A stretch of DNA of 64,000 nucleotides. Source: Paracidovorax cattleyae. GTDB lineage: Bacteria > Pseudomonadota > Gammaproteobacteria > Burkholderiales > Burkholderiaceae_C. Made by a program: the position numbers and the translations under genes. How positions within the stretch are numbered: position 1 is the first letter of the stretch; each line of letters opens with the position of its first letter. The stretch is taken from the NCBI RefSeq assembly GCF_900104515.1, contig NZ_FNJL01000005.1:124001-188000 (forward strand), written 5' to 3'. The notes beneath the pieces are model-generated. The model was not told the DNA's origin. It was given only the letters and a program-made list of their open reading frames with translations, and searched no databases. Below, in pieces: positions 43,979 to 53,579 of this stretch.

Positions 43979-44365
43979 TCAAGCGGCGGGAGCAGCAGCC
44001 TTGTTGACGCGCGAAGGCAGCTTTTCCTTGATGCGGGCCGACTTGCCGGAACGGTCGCGCAGGTAGTACAGCTTGGCACGGCGGACGTCGCCGCGGCGCT
44101 TCACTTCGATGCTGGCGATCAGCGGGCTGTAGGTCTGGAACGTACGCTCCACGCCTTCGCCGCTGGAGATCTTGCGCACGGTGAAGCCGCTGTTGAGGCC
44201 ACGGTTGCGCTTGGCGATCACCACGCCTTCGTAGGCCTGCACGCGCTTGCGGGTGCCTTCCACCACGTTCACGCTCACGATGACGGTGTCGCCAGGCGCG
44301 AATTCGGGGATGGTCTTGTTCAAGCGGGCGATTTCTTCCTGCTCGAGGGTCTGGATCAGATTCAT
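43979..44365 (-). CDS. rplS: 50S ribosomal protein L19
   Basis: L19 sits at the 30S-50S interface. The 128-residue protein begins [20 protein letters not shown] and has the typical [16 protein letters not shown] and [20 protein letters not shown] segments. The ATG at 44365 has a good ribosome site (aagga), while an upstream in-frame start would add seven residues without homology. The C-terminus carries a short Ala/Pro tail. It is the last gene of the operon, 146 bp after trmD, with its own terminator. Confidence 0.97.
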   Translation of the reverse strand: MNLIQTLEQEEIARLNKTIPEFAPGDTVIVSVNVVEGTRKRVQAYEGVVIAKRNRGLNSGFTVRKISSGEGVERTFQTYSPLIASIEVKRRGDVRRAKLYYLRDRSGKSARIKEKLPSRVNKAAAPAA

Positions 44366-44511
44366 TGTTGGTTTCCTTGCGATCATGGCCGCGCCAGGAT
44401 TGGCAGGCGTCGGGATTGACGCATGGTGCTGAAGGGCTGCCCCTTAAAGCCCTGCAGTTGCAGGGCGGGAACATCCGCCAGCGGCCGGGCAGAGGATCGA
44501 AAAGCCCACCA

Positions 44512-45279
<768 letters not shown>

Positions 45280-45286
45280 GGCGGGC

Positions 45287-45862
45287 TCAGTAATCCGGTT
45301 GCCAGTCCACCACGATGCGGCGCCCGGCGATGTCCACCTTGTCGACGAAGGCGGAGACGAAGGGAATCATGCGCTCCCCCTCCTTGCCGCCGTCCTGCGG
45401 GAACGACAGCACCAGGGTCGTCTGCGGACCCGTCTCGAGCAGCTCGCGCACCGTGCCGAGCGCCACGCCCTCGCGGTTGACCACCTCCAGGCCGATGAGA
45501 TCGACCCAGTAGTACTCGTCCTCGGCCGCCGTGGGGAAGCTCGAGCGGGGCACGAAGATGCGGGCGCCGCGCAGGGCCTCGGCAGCATCGCGGTCATCCA
45601 CGCCCTGGGCCTGCGCGACGACGGAGTCGGAATGCTCGCGCGCCTGGCGGATGGACAGCAGCACGGTCCCCGTGAAAAAGCTCTTGGCGCCTTTCTCGCT
45701 GGGCTGCAGGTACCAGCGCTTGGAGGAGAAAAGCGCTTCGGGGTCGGCGCTGTAGGGCAGCACCTTGAACCATCCCTTGACGCCCCAGGCGTCCGCGATG
45801 CGCCCCACTTCCACCGCATCGGCGGGCAGGTCGGCGGGATCGAGGATGGGAAGGGCGGGCAT
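45287..45862 (-). CDS. rimM: 16S rRNA processing protein RimM
   Basis: RimM helps mature the 30S head by binding S19. The 191-residue protein has the N-terminal barrel signature VEVGRIADAWGVKGWFKVLP and the PRC-type C-terminal domain with YYWVDLIGLEVVNREG and VDKVDIAGRRIVVDWQPDY. The start at 45862 fits the family. A terminator lies just upstream, between rpsP and rimM, so expression should be lower than that of rpsP. Confidence 0.95.
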   Translation of the reverse strand: MPALPILDPADLPADAVEVGRIADAWGVKGWFKVLPYSADPEALFSSKRWYLQPSEKGAKSFFTGTVLLSIRQAREHSDSVVAQAQGVDDRDAAEALRGARIFVPRSSFPTAAEDEYYWVDLIGLEVVNREGVALGTVRELLETGPQTTLVLSFPQDGGKEGERMIPFVSAFVDKVDIAGRRIVVDWQPDY

Positions 45863-45883
45863 GGCGAAAAGAGGGATGAAAAG

Positions 45884-45923
45884 AAAAAAAGCGGGCTCCG
45901 TCTGCCGTGGCAACGGAGCCCGC
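45884..45923 (-). terminator. intercistronic terminator between rpsP and rimM
   Basis: On the minus strand an 11-bp perfect stem (45913-45923 with 45891-45901) with an 11-base loop is followed by seven T residues (45884-45890). It lies 43 bases after the rpsP stop and 22 bases before the rimM start, inside what is normally a single operon. Confidence 0.9.
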
Positions 45924-45965
45924 CTCGTTCCGGGAAGATGGATCTCCCGGCTCGACGACCGAGGA

Positions 45966-46223
45966 TCAGGCGGCGACGGCCTTCTTGGCGCCCTGCCTGA
46001 TCAGGCGCTCGACGGTGTCGGACGTCTGGGCGCCCACGCCCTTCCAGTACGTCAGGCGGTCCTGGGCGATGCGCAGGCCCTCTTCGCCTTCCTTGGCGGT
46101 GGGGTTGTAGAAGCCCAGGCGCTCGATGAAGCGGCCATCGCGGCGCACGCGCTTGTCGGCAACGACGATGTTGAAGAACGGACGGCCCTTGGAGCCGCCG
46201 CGGGAGAGTCGAATCACGACCAT
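45966..46223 (-). CDS. rpsP: 30S ribosomal protein S16
   Basis: S16 is a small early-assembly protein of the 30S subunit. The 85-residue protein begins [20 protein letters not shown] and contains [15 protein letters not shown], both diagnostic. A ribosome site (aagga) precedes the ATG at 46223. It is the first gene of the rpsP-rimM-trmD-rplS cluster and is divergent from a GNAT gene. Confidence 0.97.
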   Translation of the reverse strand: MVVIRLSRGGSKGRPFFNIVVADKRVRRDGRFIERLGFYNPTAKEGEEGLRIAQDRLTYWKGVGAQTSDTVERLIRQGAKKAVAA

Positions 46224-46346
46224 AATGAATCCTTCGGGTGGGTGACAGCAAAATCTGTCGAGGTTTTGCGGCGTTTGAGACACGCGACATGGCCACCCGG
46301 CCAGCGACACGCTGCAAAGCCCGCGATTATATCCACATCCCGACGT

Positions 46347-46868
46347 ATGCCAAATATCCGCCCGAGCCGCGACGAAGATCTCCCCACCATCACCGCCATC
46401 TATGGCCACCATGTGCTGCACGGCACGGGCACCTTCGAGACCGATTCGCCCAGCGCCGCCGACATGGCGGCCCGGCGCGCCGACGTGCTGGCGCGCGGCC
46501 TGCCCTACCTCGTGGCCGAGGAACAGGGGGAGATCCTCGGCTTCGCCTACGCCAACTGGTTCAAGCCGCGCCCGGCCTACCGCTTTTCCGCGGAAGACTC
46601 GATCTACGTGGCGGACGCGGCCCGGGGGCGCGGCGTGGGCCGGCTGCTGCTGGATGCGCTCTGCGACGCCGCCGAGACCGCGGGCGTGCGCAAGCTGCTG
46701 GCGGTGATCGGCGACTCCGCCAACGCCGGCTCGGTCGGCGTGCACCGCGCCGCGGGCTTCACCGAGATCGGCGTGATGCGCTCGGTCGGCTGGAAGTTCG
46801 GCGCCTGGCGCGATGTGGTGCTCATGGAAAAGCCCCTCGGCGCCGCGGACACCACGGCGCCCGAATGA
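46347..46868 (+). CDS. GNAT N-acetyltransferase (phosphinothricin-acetyltransferase-like)
   Basis: This 173-residue enzyme has the GNAT acetyl-CoA loop [14 protein letters not shown] and the phosphinothricin/methionine sulfoximine acetyltransferase layout, including [19 protein letters not shown] and [12 protein letters not shown]. It probably acetylates an amino-acid analogue or related amine. Its stop overlaps the start of the TM2-domain gene (ATGA at 46865), so they are coupled. Confidence 0.9.
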   Translation: MPNIRPSRDEDLPTITAIYGHHVLHGTGTFETDSPSAADMAARRADVLARGLPYLVAEEQGEILGFAYANWFKPRPAYRFSAEDSIYVADAARGRGVGRLLLDALCDAAETAGVRKLLAVIGDSANAGSVGVHRAAGFTEIGVMRSVGWKFGAWRDVVLMEKPLGAADTTAPE

Positions 46869-47338
46869 ACCGGCCAACGCACATGGCCCGCACGAAAAGC
46901 AAGACCGCCGCTGCGTGGCTCGCCTTCCTGGGCGGCCCGCTGGGCCTGCACCGCTTCTACCTGCACGGCATGGGCGACATGATGGGCTGGATACTGCCCA
47001 TCCCCACCGCGCTGGGAATCTACGGCATCCAGCGCGTGCAGCAATGGGGGCAGGACGACCACCTGAGCTGGGTGCTGGTGCCGCTGCTGGGCTTCACCAT
47101 CGCCGGCTGCGCACTGCGGGCCATCCTCTACGGGCTGATGCCTCCGGAGCGCTGGAATACCCGGTTCAATCCCGCCAGGGATCCCGAGGCGCCCGCAGGA
47201 CGCACGCGCTGGGCGACGGTGTTCGCGATCGCGCTGGCGCTGATGGTGGGCACGGCCGTTTTGATGGCGAGCCTGGCGTTCAGCTTCCAGCGCTACTTCG
47301 AGTACCAGATCGAGGAAGCGCGCAAGATCTCGCAGTGA
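46865..47338 (+). CDS. TM2-domain membrane protein
   Basis: This 157-residue protein contains a TM2 domain near the N-terminus ([20 protein letters not shown], then [15 protein letters not shown]) and two more hydrophobic stretches (residues 70-92 and 118-142). TM2 proteins have no known function. The ATG at 46865 overlaps the acetyltransferase stop; an ATG at 46883 is an alternative. It converges with pitA. Confidence 0.82.
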   Translation: MNRPTHMARTKSKTAAAWLAFLGGPLGLHRFYLHGMGDMMGWILPIPTALGIYGIQRVQQWGQDDHLSWVLVPLLGFTIAGCALRAILYGLMPPERWNTRFNPARDPEAPAGRTRWATVFAIALALMVGTAVLMASLAFSFQRYFEYQIEEARKISQ

Positions 47339-47353
47339 CGCCGGGCGGCCCGG

Positions 47354-48364
47354 TCAGTACATCTGCAGGCTGATCCAGTAGGCGATGGAGGCGACGAAGG
47401 CGCTGGCGGGAATCGTCAGGATCCACGCCCAGACGATGTTGCCGGCCACGCCCCAGCGCACGGCACTGGCTCGCTGGGTGGAGCCCACGCCGACGATGGC
47501 GCCGGTGATGGTGTGGGTAGTGGACACCGGAATGCCGAGGGCCGTGGCGAGGAACAGGGTCATCGCCCCGCCCGTCTCGGCGCAGAAGCCGCCGACGGGC
47601 TTGAGCTTGGTGATCTTCTGGCCCATCGTCTTCACGATGCGCCAGCCGCCGAACATCGTGCCCAGGCCGATGGCCATGTAGCACGCGATGATGGTCCAGG
47701 TCGGGGGCGCGCTGTCCGAAGCCGAGGCATGCCCGGTGGCGATCAGCAGCAGCCAGATGATCCCGATGGTCTTCTGCGCATCGTTGCCCCCGTGGCCCAG
47801 GCTGTAGGCGCCGGCGGAGAGCAGCTGCAGGCGTCGGAACCACTTGTCCACCTTGCTGGGACGGGAGCGGCGGAAGACCCACGCCACGGCCACCATCATG
47901 AGGGAACCCAGCAGGAAGCCGAGCAGCGGCGACACGAAGATGAACGCCACGGTCTTGAAGATGCCCCCGGAAATCAGCGACCCGATGCCGCCCTTGGCGA
48001 TCACCGCCCCCACGATGCCGCCGATCAGCGCGTGCGACGAACTGCTGGGGATGCCGTAGTACCAGGTAATGACGTTCCAGGTAATGGCCCCCACCAGCGC
48101 GCCGAATATGACGTGGGTGTCCACCACCCCGGGCTGCACGATCCCCTTGCCGATGGTGGCGGCCACGCTCAGGTGGAAGACGAAGATCGCGACGAAGTTG
48201 AAGAACGCAGCGAAGACGACAGCCTGCGTGGGCTTGAGCACACCGGTGGAGACGACGGTCGCGATCGAATTGGCGGCGTCGTGGAATCCGTTCATGAAAT
48301 CGAACAGGATGGCCAGCGCGACCAGGAGGGCAACGACCCACAGGGCGGTTTGTACGGTTTCCAT
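47354..48364 (-). CDS. pitA: inorganic phosphate transporter, Pit family
   Basis: Pit is a low-affinity metal-phosphate/H+ symporter. The 336-residue protein has about ten TM segments and the two repeated Pit signatures, DFMNGFHDAANSIATVVSTG near residue 22 and SLGHGGNDAQKTIGI near residue 190. It is encoded 29 bp after a DUF47 gene, the conserved pit-accessory arrangement. A Pho box lies upstream of the DUF47 gene, suggesting phosphate-dependent control of the pair. Confidence 0.95.
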   Translation of the reverse strand: METVQTALWVVALLVALAILFDFMNGFHDAANSIATVVSTGVLKPTQAVVFAAFFNFVAIFVFHLSVAATIGKGIVQPGVVDTHVIFGALVGAITWNVITWYYGIPSSSSHALIGGIVGAVIAKGGIGSLISGGIFKTVAFIFVSPLLGFLLGSLMMVAVAWVFRRSRPSKVDKWFRRLQLLSAGAYSLGHGGNDAQKTIGIIWLLLIATGHASASDSAPPTWTIIACYMAIGLGTMFGGWRIVKTMGQKITKLKPVGGFCAETGGAMTLFLATALGIPVSTTHTITGAIVGVGSTQRASAVRWGVAGNIVWAWILTIPASAFVASIAYWISLQMY

Positions 48365-48393
48365 GCTTTGAGAGCGCTTGCGTCCGCCGCGGG

Positions 48394-49041
48394 TCAGGAG
48401 TTCTCGAGGATGATGCCCTCGATGTGGTTGGCCACGTCCTCGCACTTGTCGGTGATGGTTTCCAGCAGCTCGTAGATGGCCTTGAGCTTCAGCACCTCGC
48501 GAACGTCGGGCTCTTCGCGGAAAAGCTTGCTCATGGCGCTGCGCATGACGCGGTCGGCATCGCTTTCCAGGCGGTCGATTTCCTCGCAGGTCTTGAGCGC
48601 CGCCTCGGCCACGCCCGGGTCGGCGATCTTCTCCAGCAGCTTGACGGCATCGCGCAGCCGCTCGCAGCACTTCAGGCTCAGGTCCGTGAGGCGGGTGATC
48701 TCTTCGGTCATGTGGCGCACGTCATAGAGCGCCATGGTTTCTGCCGAGTCCTGGATCACGTCGGCCACGTCGTCCATCGTGTTGATGAGCGAATGGATCT
48801 GCTCGCGGTCGATCGGGGTGATGAAGGTCTTGTGCAGCGTGCGGTTGACCTCGTGCGTCACGCGGTCGGCGGCACGCTCGGCGTTGTCCACGTCCTGGTT
48901 GTACTTGTCGCGCAGGTGTGGGTCGTTGTAGTTGGCGACCAGCTGGGAGAAGGCCCTCGCCGCCTCGACGATGCGGTCCGCATGCTGGTTGAACATCTCG
49001 AAAAAATTGCCCTCGCGGGGCAACAGCTTTCCAAACAACAT
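48394..49041 (-). CDS. DUF47-family (PhoU-like) Pit accessory protein
   Basis: This 215-residue all-helical protein belongs to the DUF47/TIGR00153 family, related to PhoU, starting MLFGKLLPREGNFFEMFNQHA and containing TFITPIDREQIHSLINTMDD. In other bacteria the DUF47 partner is needed for Pit function or its control. A strong ribosome site (aggag) precedes the ATG. It is the first gene of the DUF47-pitA unit. Confidence 0.93.
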   Translation of the reverse strand: MLFGKLLPREGNFFEMFNQHADRIVEAARAFSQLVANYNDPHLRDKYNQDVDNAERAADRVTHEVNRTLHKTFITPIDREQIHSLINTMDDVADVIQDSAETMALYDVRHMTEEITRLTDLSLKCCERLRDAVKLLEKIADPGVAEAALKTCEEIDRLESDADRVMRSAMSKLFREEPDVREVLKLKAIYELLETITDKCEDVANHIEGIILENS

Positions 49042-49095
49042 CGGGACTCCTGGACGACTGGCAGGCATGCGCCACCTGCGACGGCTGCCGCATTG

Positions 49096-49110
49096 TGACG
49101 AAATGGTGAC
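49096..49110 (-). promoter_or_regulatory. Pho box upstream of the DUF47-pitA operon
   Basis: On the minus strand CGTCAC occurs twice exactly 11 bp apart, with an A+T-rich spacer, the same arrangement and the same CGTCA core as in front of phoX. It lies about 55-70 bases upstream of the DUF47 start, near where a promoter is expected. Depending on its position relative to the start site, PhoB could activate or repress. Confidence 0.65.
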
Positions 49111-49112
49111 GA

Positions 49113-49359
49113 TTTCAAGAAAGGCGCGAGTTTAACCGCGACCGCGCTCCGCTCCGATCCGGATAAATGCCGCCGGATGCGCAGCGTTGGGCCGGCGTAT
49201 GCGCTTTCTTGTCAGCGCATTCCTACAAATGCGGAACGTGAGTACCCACAAACCTGCGGCGCCGCGCCCCGTCCAATGGCCCCAAGGCCCGCGCGCGGGC
49301 CGAGGTGCAGCCTCCGATCCTGCCGCCGCCCAGCCGTTTTCACACCACAAGGAACACCC
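49113..49359. other. remainder of the intergenic region between DUF47 and the outer-membrane gene
   Basis: These 247 bp hold the start signals of the outer-membrane protein gene (ribosome site aagga ahead of 49360). No gene or recognised RNA is seen, and no promoter could be defined. Confidence 0.4.
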
Positions 49360-49962
49360 ATGCACACACCGAACCGCTCCCTCCGCCTGCTGTCCTGCGC
49401 CCTGGCGCTCGCCTGCGGCACCATGGCCGCCCACGCCCAGGCCAGCCGCGCGACCGGCAACTCCTTCATACCCGCCACGCAGCAGGGCTATATCGGCCTG
49501 AGTGCGGGCCAATCCAAGTACGACCTGCGCAACGGCACGAGCCTCTTCAACTTCGACGACAGCGATACCGGCTGGAAGCTCTACACGGGCGGCTTCTTCC
49601 ACCCCAACTTCGGGGTGGAGTTCGGCTACCTGAACTTCGGCAAGGCCAGCCGCCTCGGTGACGACACCAAGGCCCAAGGCCTGAACTTCAGCCTGGTGGG
49701 CCGCGCTCCGATCGGCGAGCAGTTCGACGTGTTCGGCAAGCTCGGCACCACCTACGGGCGCACCCGCACGTCGGGCAATCCGGGCTTCGGTGTCGCCACC
49801 GGCAAGGACGACGGCTTCGGCCTCTCCTATGGCGCGGGTGTGCGCTGGGCCTTCAATCCCCAGTGGGCCGCCGTGCTGGAATGGGAGCGCCACCGTCTGC
49901 ACTTCGCCGACGGCAAGTCGGACGTGGACATGACGACGATCGGCGTGCAGTACCGGTACTAA
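49360..49962 (+). CDS. outer-membrane beta-barrel protein (OmpA/OprG-like)
   Basis: This 200-residue protein has a signal peptide (ending AAHAQA, residue 28) and then alternating amphipathic strands such as QQGYIGLSAGQSKYDLR, GWKLYTGGFFHPNFGVEFGY and GFGLSYGAGVRW, ending in an aromatic residue (GVQYRY), the usual signal for BAM-dependent insertion. It looks like an eight-stranded barrel. The function, pore or adhesin, is unknown. It is a single gene with a terminator shared with livF. Confidence 0.82.
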   Translation: MHTPNRSLRLLSCALALACGTMAAHAQASRATGNSFIPATQQGYIGLSAGQSKYDLRNGTSLFNFDDSDTGWKLYTGGFFHPNFGVEFGYLNFGKASRLGDDTKAQGLNFSLVGRAPIGEQFDVFGKLGTTYGRTRTSGNPGFGVATGKDDGFGLSYGAGVRWAFNPQWAAVLEWERHRLHFADGKSDVDMTTIGVQYRY

Positions 49963-49966
49963 ACGC

Positions 49967-49990
49967 AAAAGGCCCCTCGCGGGGCCTTTT
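49967..49990. terminator. bidirectional terminator between the outer-membrane gene and livF
   Basis: AAAAGGCCCC and GGGGCCTTTT form a perfect inverted repeat with a four-base loop, usable on both strands by the convergent genes. Confidence 0.88.
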
Positions 49991-50021
49991 CATCGTCCAC
50001 GGCGCCGGGCGCCATCGCGCG

Positions 50022-50750
50022 TCACTCGCCCAGGTAGGCGGCCCGCACGCGCGGATCGTTCAGCAGATCCTGGCCCGGGCCTGTCATGGTGATCAGGCCG
50101 GACTCCATCACATAGCCGCGGTCGGCCAGGGCCAGCGCGCGGCTGGCATTCTGCTCCACCAGCACGATGGTCACGCCCAGGGCATAGACGTCGCGCACCA
50201 CCTCGAAGATCTTGTCCACCATGATGGGGGACAGGCCCATGGAGGGTTCGTCCAGCAGCAGCACCTTGGGCTGACTCATGAGCGCGCGGCCCATGGCGAG
50301 CATCTGCTGCTCGCCGCCGGACATGGTGCCCGCGAGCTGGTCCTTGCGCTCACGCAGGCGCGGGAAGATGTTGAACATCTTCTCGATGTCGGCCTGGATG
50401 CCGGCCTTGTCGTTGCGCGTGTAAGCGCCCATCAGCAGGTTCTCGGTGATGGTCATGCGGGCGAACACGCCGCGGCCCTCGGGCACCATCACCAGCCCCT
50501 TCTTCACGAGGTCCCAGGCGCCCTTGCCCCGGATGCTCTCGCCCAGGTACTGGATGTCGCCGTCGTTCATCGCCAGCGTGCCGGTGATGGCCTTCATCGT
50601 CGTGGTCTTGCCGGCGCCGTTGGAGCCGATGAGGGAGACGAGCTCGCCCTCGCGCACCTCGAAGTCCACGCCCTTGACGGCCTGGATGCCGCCGTAGGCC
50701 ACCTTCAGGCCCTTGACCGACAGCAGTACTTTGTTGGATTTCTCGGCCAT
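50022..50750 (-). CDS. livF: branched-chain amino-acid ABC transporter ATPase LivF
   Basis: This 242-residue ATPase has Walker A GSNGAGKTT, the signature MSGGEQQMLAMGRALM, Walker B VLLLDEPSMGLSP and the H loop LVEQNASRAL. It powers uptake of branched-chain or related amino acids with LivG, LivH and LivM encoded upstream in the same operon. The substrate-binding protein (LivK/J) is not in the window. Confidence 0.95.
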   Translation of the reverse strand: MAEKSNKVLLSVKGLKVAYGGIQAVKGVDFEVREGELVSLIGSNGAGKTTTMKAITGTLAMNDGDIQYLGESIRGKGAWDLVKKGLVMVPEGRGVFARMTITENLLMGAYTRNDKAGIQADIEKMFNIFPRLRERKDQLAGTMSGGEQQMLAMGRALMSQPKVLLLDEPSMGLSPIMVDKIFEVVRDVYALGVTIVLVEQNASRALALADRGYVMESGLITMTGPGQDLLNDPRVRAAYLGE

Positions 50751-50752
50751 GC

Positions 50753-51535
50753 TCAGTGTCCTCCGGTGCCCAGGTAGGCCTCAATCACTTTTTCATTCTT
50801 CTGCACGTCGGCAGGCGTTCCTTCGGCGATCTGCTTGCCGTAGTCGAGGACAGTCACACGGTCGCACAGACCCATGACCAGCTTCACGTCGTGCTCTATC
50901 AGCAGGATGGTGCGGTTGTCCCGGCGGATGCGGTCGATCAGCTCGCGCAGTTGCACCTTCTCCGTCGCGTTCATGCCGGCGGCGGGCTCGTCGAGCGCGA
51001 TCAGCTGGGGATCGGTGGCCAGGGCGCGCGCGATCTCCAGGCGGCGCTGGTCGCCGTAGGACAGGGTGCGTGCCTTGAAGTCGGCGTACTTGCCGATGCC
51101 CACGTAATCGAGGAGCTCCTGCGCGCGCCTGGCGATCGCGGCCTCTTCCTCCTTGAACGCCTTGGTGCGGAAGACCGCACCGATCAGGCCGGAGCCGGTG
51201 CGGATGTGGCGGCCCACCATCACGTTCTCCAGGGCCGTCATTTCCGCGAAGAGGCGGATGTTCTGGAACGTGCGGGCGATGCCGGCCTTGGCCACTTCGT
51301 GGACCGCCGTCGGTTCGTAGGGCTTGCCGGCGAGCTCGAAGGTTCCGCTGTCAGGCGTGTACAGGCCCGTGATCACGTTGAAGAAGGTGGTCTTGCCCGC
51401 ACCGTTGGGGCCGATGAGGCCGTACACCTGGCCGCGGCCGATGGTGATGCCGACATCGGAGAGGGCCTGCAGCCCGCCGAAACGCTTGGAAATACCGGCG
51501 ACCTTCAGCACCACTTCGTTGGTTGTTTCTGCCAT
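50753..51535 (-). CDS. livG: branched-chain amino-acid ABC transporter ATPase LivG
   Basis: This 260-residue ATPase has Walker A GPNGAGKTT, the LivG-type insertion MVGRHIRTGSGL, the signature LSYGDQRRLEIARAL and Walker B LIALDEPAAGM. It is encoded two bases from livF. An in-frame ATG at 51541 exists, but the spacing from the purine-rich gagag favours 51535. Confidence 0.95.
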   Translation of the reverse strand: MAETTNEVVLKVAGISKRFGGLQALSDVGITIGRGQVYGLIGPNGAGKTTFFNVITGLYTPDSGTFELAGKPYEPTAVHEVAKAGIARTFQNIRLFAEMTALENVMVGRHIRTGSGLIGAVFRTKAFKEEEAAIARRAQELLDYVGIGKYADFKARTLSYGDQRRLEIARALATDPQLIALDEPAAGMNATEKVQLRELIDRIRRDNRTILLIEHDVKLVMGLCDRVTVLDYGKQIAEGTPADVQKNEKVIEAYLGTGGH

Positions 51536-51559
51536 GTTCATTGCTCTCGAAGGGTGTTC

Positions 51560-52636
51560 TCAGGACTTCTGCACGAGGCTCTTGCCGTGCTCGGGCGAAG
51601 GCCAGAGGCCGCGCGGGCGCAGCAGCATGATGATGATCATGGCCAGCGCGATCAGCAGCTGGCGCAGGATGGCGGAATCGAGGCGGCCGTCCGTCATGGA
51701 CTGCAGCGGGCCCGCCACGTAGCGCAGCACCTCGGGCAGCGCGGACAGCAGCACGGCGCCCAGGATCACGCCGGGGATGTGGCCGATGCCGCCCAGCACC
51801 ACCATGGCGACGATCATCACGGACTCCATCAGGCTGAACGACTCGGGCGAGACGAAGCCCTGGAAGGCACCGAACATCGCGCCCGAGACGCCGCCGAAGG
51901 ACGCACCCATGCCGAAGGCCAGCAGCTTGAGGTTGCGGGTGTTGATGCCCATGGCCTTGGCGGCGATCTCGTCCTCGCGGATGGCCATCCAGGCGCGGCC
52001 GATGCGGGAATCCTGCAGCCGGTAGCAGATGATGACGCTGAGCACCACCAGGATCAGGAACAGGTAGTAGTAGAGCGTGACGGAGTTGATGTCATAGCCG
52101 AACACCTCCAGGCGCCGGCCGAGATCCAGGCCGAAGACCTTGACCGAGTCGATCTGGCCGATGCCCTTGGGGCCGTTGGTCAGGTTGATGGGGTGGTCCA
52201 GGTTGTTCAGGAAGATGCGGATGATCTCGCCGAAGCCCAGCGTGACGATGGCGAGGTAGTCGCCGCGCAGCTTGAGCGTGGGCGCCCCCAGCAGCGCCCC
52301 GAAGATCGCGGCCACCAGCGCGGCCAGCGGTATCACGAGCCACAGGGAGGTGTGCAGCCCGTTGGGGAACATGGCCGCGAAGCTCGCGAAGGTGTCGGAC
52401 AGGTGCGGCGACGCCATGAGGCCGAAGAGATAGGCCCCCACGGCGTAGAAGGCCACGTAGCCGAGGTCCAGCAGGCCGGCGTAGCCGACCACGATGTTCA
52501 GGCCCAGGGCCAGCATGACGTAGAGCAGCGCGAGGTCGGCGATGCGCACCCAGGCGTTGCCGAAGGACTGCAGGATGAGCGGCAGGACGAGCAGCGCGAT
52601 GGCGCCGATGATCCATTGGGCTTTGCTGTTTTTCAT
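51560..52636 (-). CDS. livM: branched-chain amino-acid ABC transporter permease LivM
   Basis: This 358-residue permease has about nine or ten TM segments and LivM-type motifs LALGLNIVVGYAGLLDLG and LRGDYLAIVTLGFGEI, with the EAA-like loop IREDEIAAKAMGI. It forms the channel with LivH. The start at 52636 follows an aggaacg ribosome site and lies 13 bp from the livH stop. Confidence 0.94.
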   Translation of the reverse strand: MKNSKAQWIIGAIALLVLPLILQSFGNAWVRIADLALLYVMLALGLNIVVGYAGLLDLGYVAFYAVGAYLFGLMASPHLSDTFASFAAMFPNGLHTSLWLVIPLAALVAAIFGALLGAPTLKLRGDYLAIVTLGFGEIIRIFLNNLDHPINLTNGPKGIGQIDSVKVFGLDLGRRLEVFGYDINSVTLYYYLFLILVVLSVIICYRLQDSRIGRAWMAIREDEIAAKAMGINTRNLKLLAFGMGASFGGVSGAMFGAFQGFVSPESFSLMESVMIVAMVVLGGIGHIPGVILGAVLLSALPEVLRYVAGPLQSMTDGRLDSAILRQLLIALAMIIIMLLRPRGLWPSPEHGKSLVQKS

Positions 52637-52649
52637 GGGAATGCGTTCC

Positions 52650-53579
52650 TCAGGCACGGTCGGCCACACGCTCGCCCAGCAGGCCCGAGGGGCGCAGCGT
52701 GAGGATGATGATCAGCACGATGAAGGCGAAGATGTCGGTGTAGTTGCTGCCCAGCAGGCCGCCCGTGAGGGTGCCGATGTAGCCCGAGCCGATGGCCTCG
52801 ATGAGCCCCAGGAGGATGCCGCCCACCACCGCGCCGGCCAGGTTGCCGATGCCGCCGAACACGGCCGCCGTGAAGGCCTTCAGGCCCGGCAGGAAGCCCA
52901 TGGTGTGCTGGGCGGTGCCGTAGTTGGAGGCATACATGATGCCGGCGATCGCGGCGAGCACGGCGCCGATGATGAAGGTGGCCGAGATGACCATGTCCGG
53001 CTTGACGCCCATCAGGGCGGCGACGCGCGGGTTCTCTGCGGTGGCCCGCATGGCGCGGCCCAGCTTCGTGTAGTTGACCAGGTAGACCAGCGAGGCGAGC
53101 GAGATGGCCGTGACGGCCAGGATCAACACCTGCGTGGAGGTGATCACCGCACCGCCGATCTGGAACGGCGTGGTCGGCAGCAGCGTGGGATAGGGCTTGT
53201 AGTTCGGCTTCCAGATGATCATGGCCAGCGTCTGCAGCAGGATGGACATGCCGATGGCGGTGATCAGGGGAGCGAGGCGGGGGCTGCTGCGCAGCGGACG
53301 GTAGGCGACCTTTTCGATGGTGAAGTTGAGCGCGGCGGCGACCACGCAGGCGATGATGGTGGCCAGCAGGAGAATGACCCAGCCCGGCGCGCCCGGCATG
53401 GCTTCCTGCATCAGCCCGATGCAGCTCCAACTGGTCAGCGCCCCGATCATGAGCACTTCCCCGTGGGCGAAGTTGATCAACTGAATGATGCCGTACACCA
53501 TGGTATAGCCCAAGGCTATCAAGGCGTACATGCTGCCGAGGACCAGACCGTTGATGATCTGCTGCAGCAAAATGTCCAT
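52650..53579 (-). CDS. livH: branched-chain amino-acid ABC transporter permease LivH
   Basis: This 309-residue permease has about eight TM segments, the N-terminal LIALGYTMVYGIIQLINFAH (a LivH hallmark) and the EAA-like loop RAMRATAENPRVAALMGV. It is the first gene of the livHMGF operon. An upstream terminator-like hairpin lies in the leader. No receptor gene is linked; the substrate (leucine-type amino acids or related compounds) is inferred from the family. Confidence 0.94.
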   Translation of the reverse strand: MDILLQQIINGLVLGSMYALIALGYTMVYGIIQLINFAHGEVLMIGALTSWSCIGLMQEAMPGAPGWVILLLATIIACVVAAALNFTIEKVAYRPLRSSPRLAPLITAIGMSILLQTLAMIIWKPNYKPYPTLLPTTPFQIGGAVITSTQVLILAVTAISLASLVYLVNYTKLGRAMRATAENPRVAALMGVKPDMVISATFIIGAVLAAIAGIMYASNYGTAQHTMGFLPGLKAFTAAVFGGIGNLAGAVVGGILLGLIEAIGSGYIGTLTGGLLGSNYTDIFAFIVLIIILTLRPSGLLGERVADRA

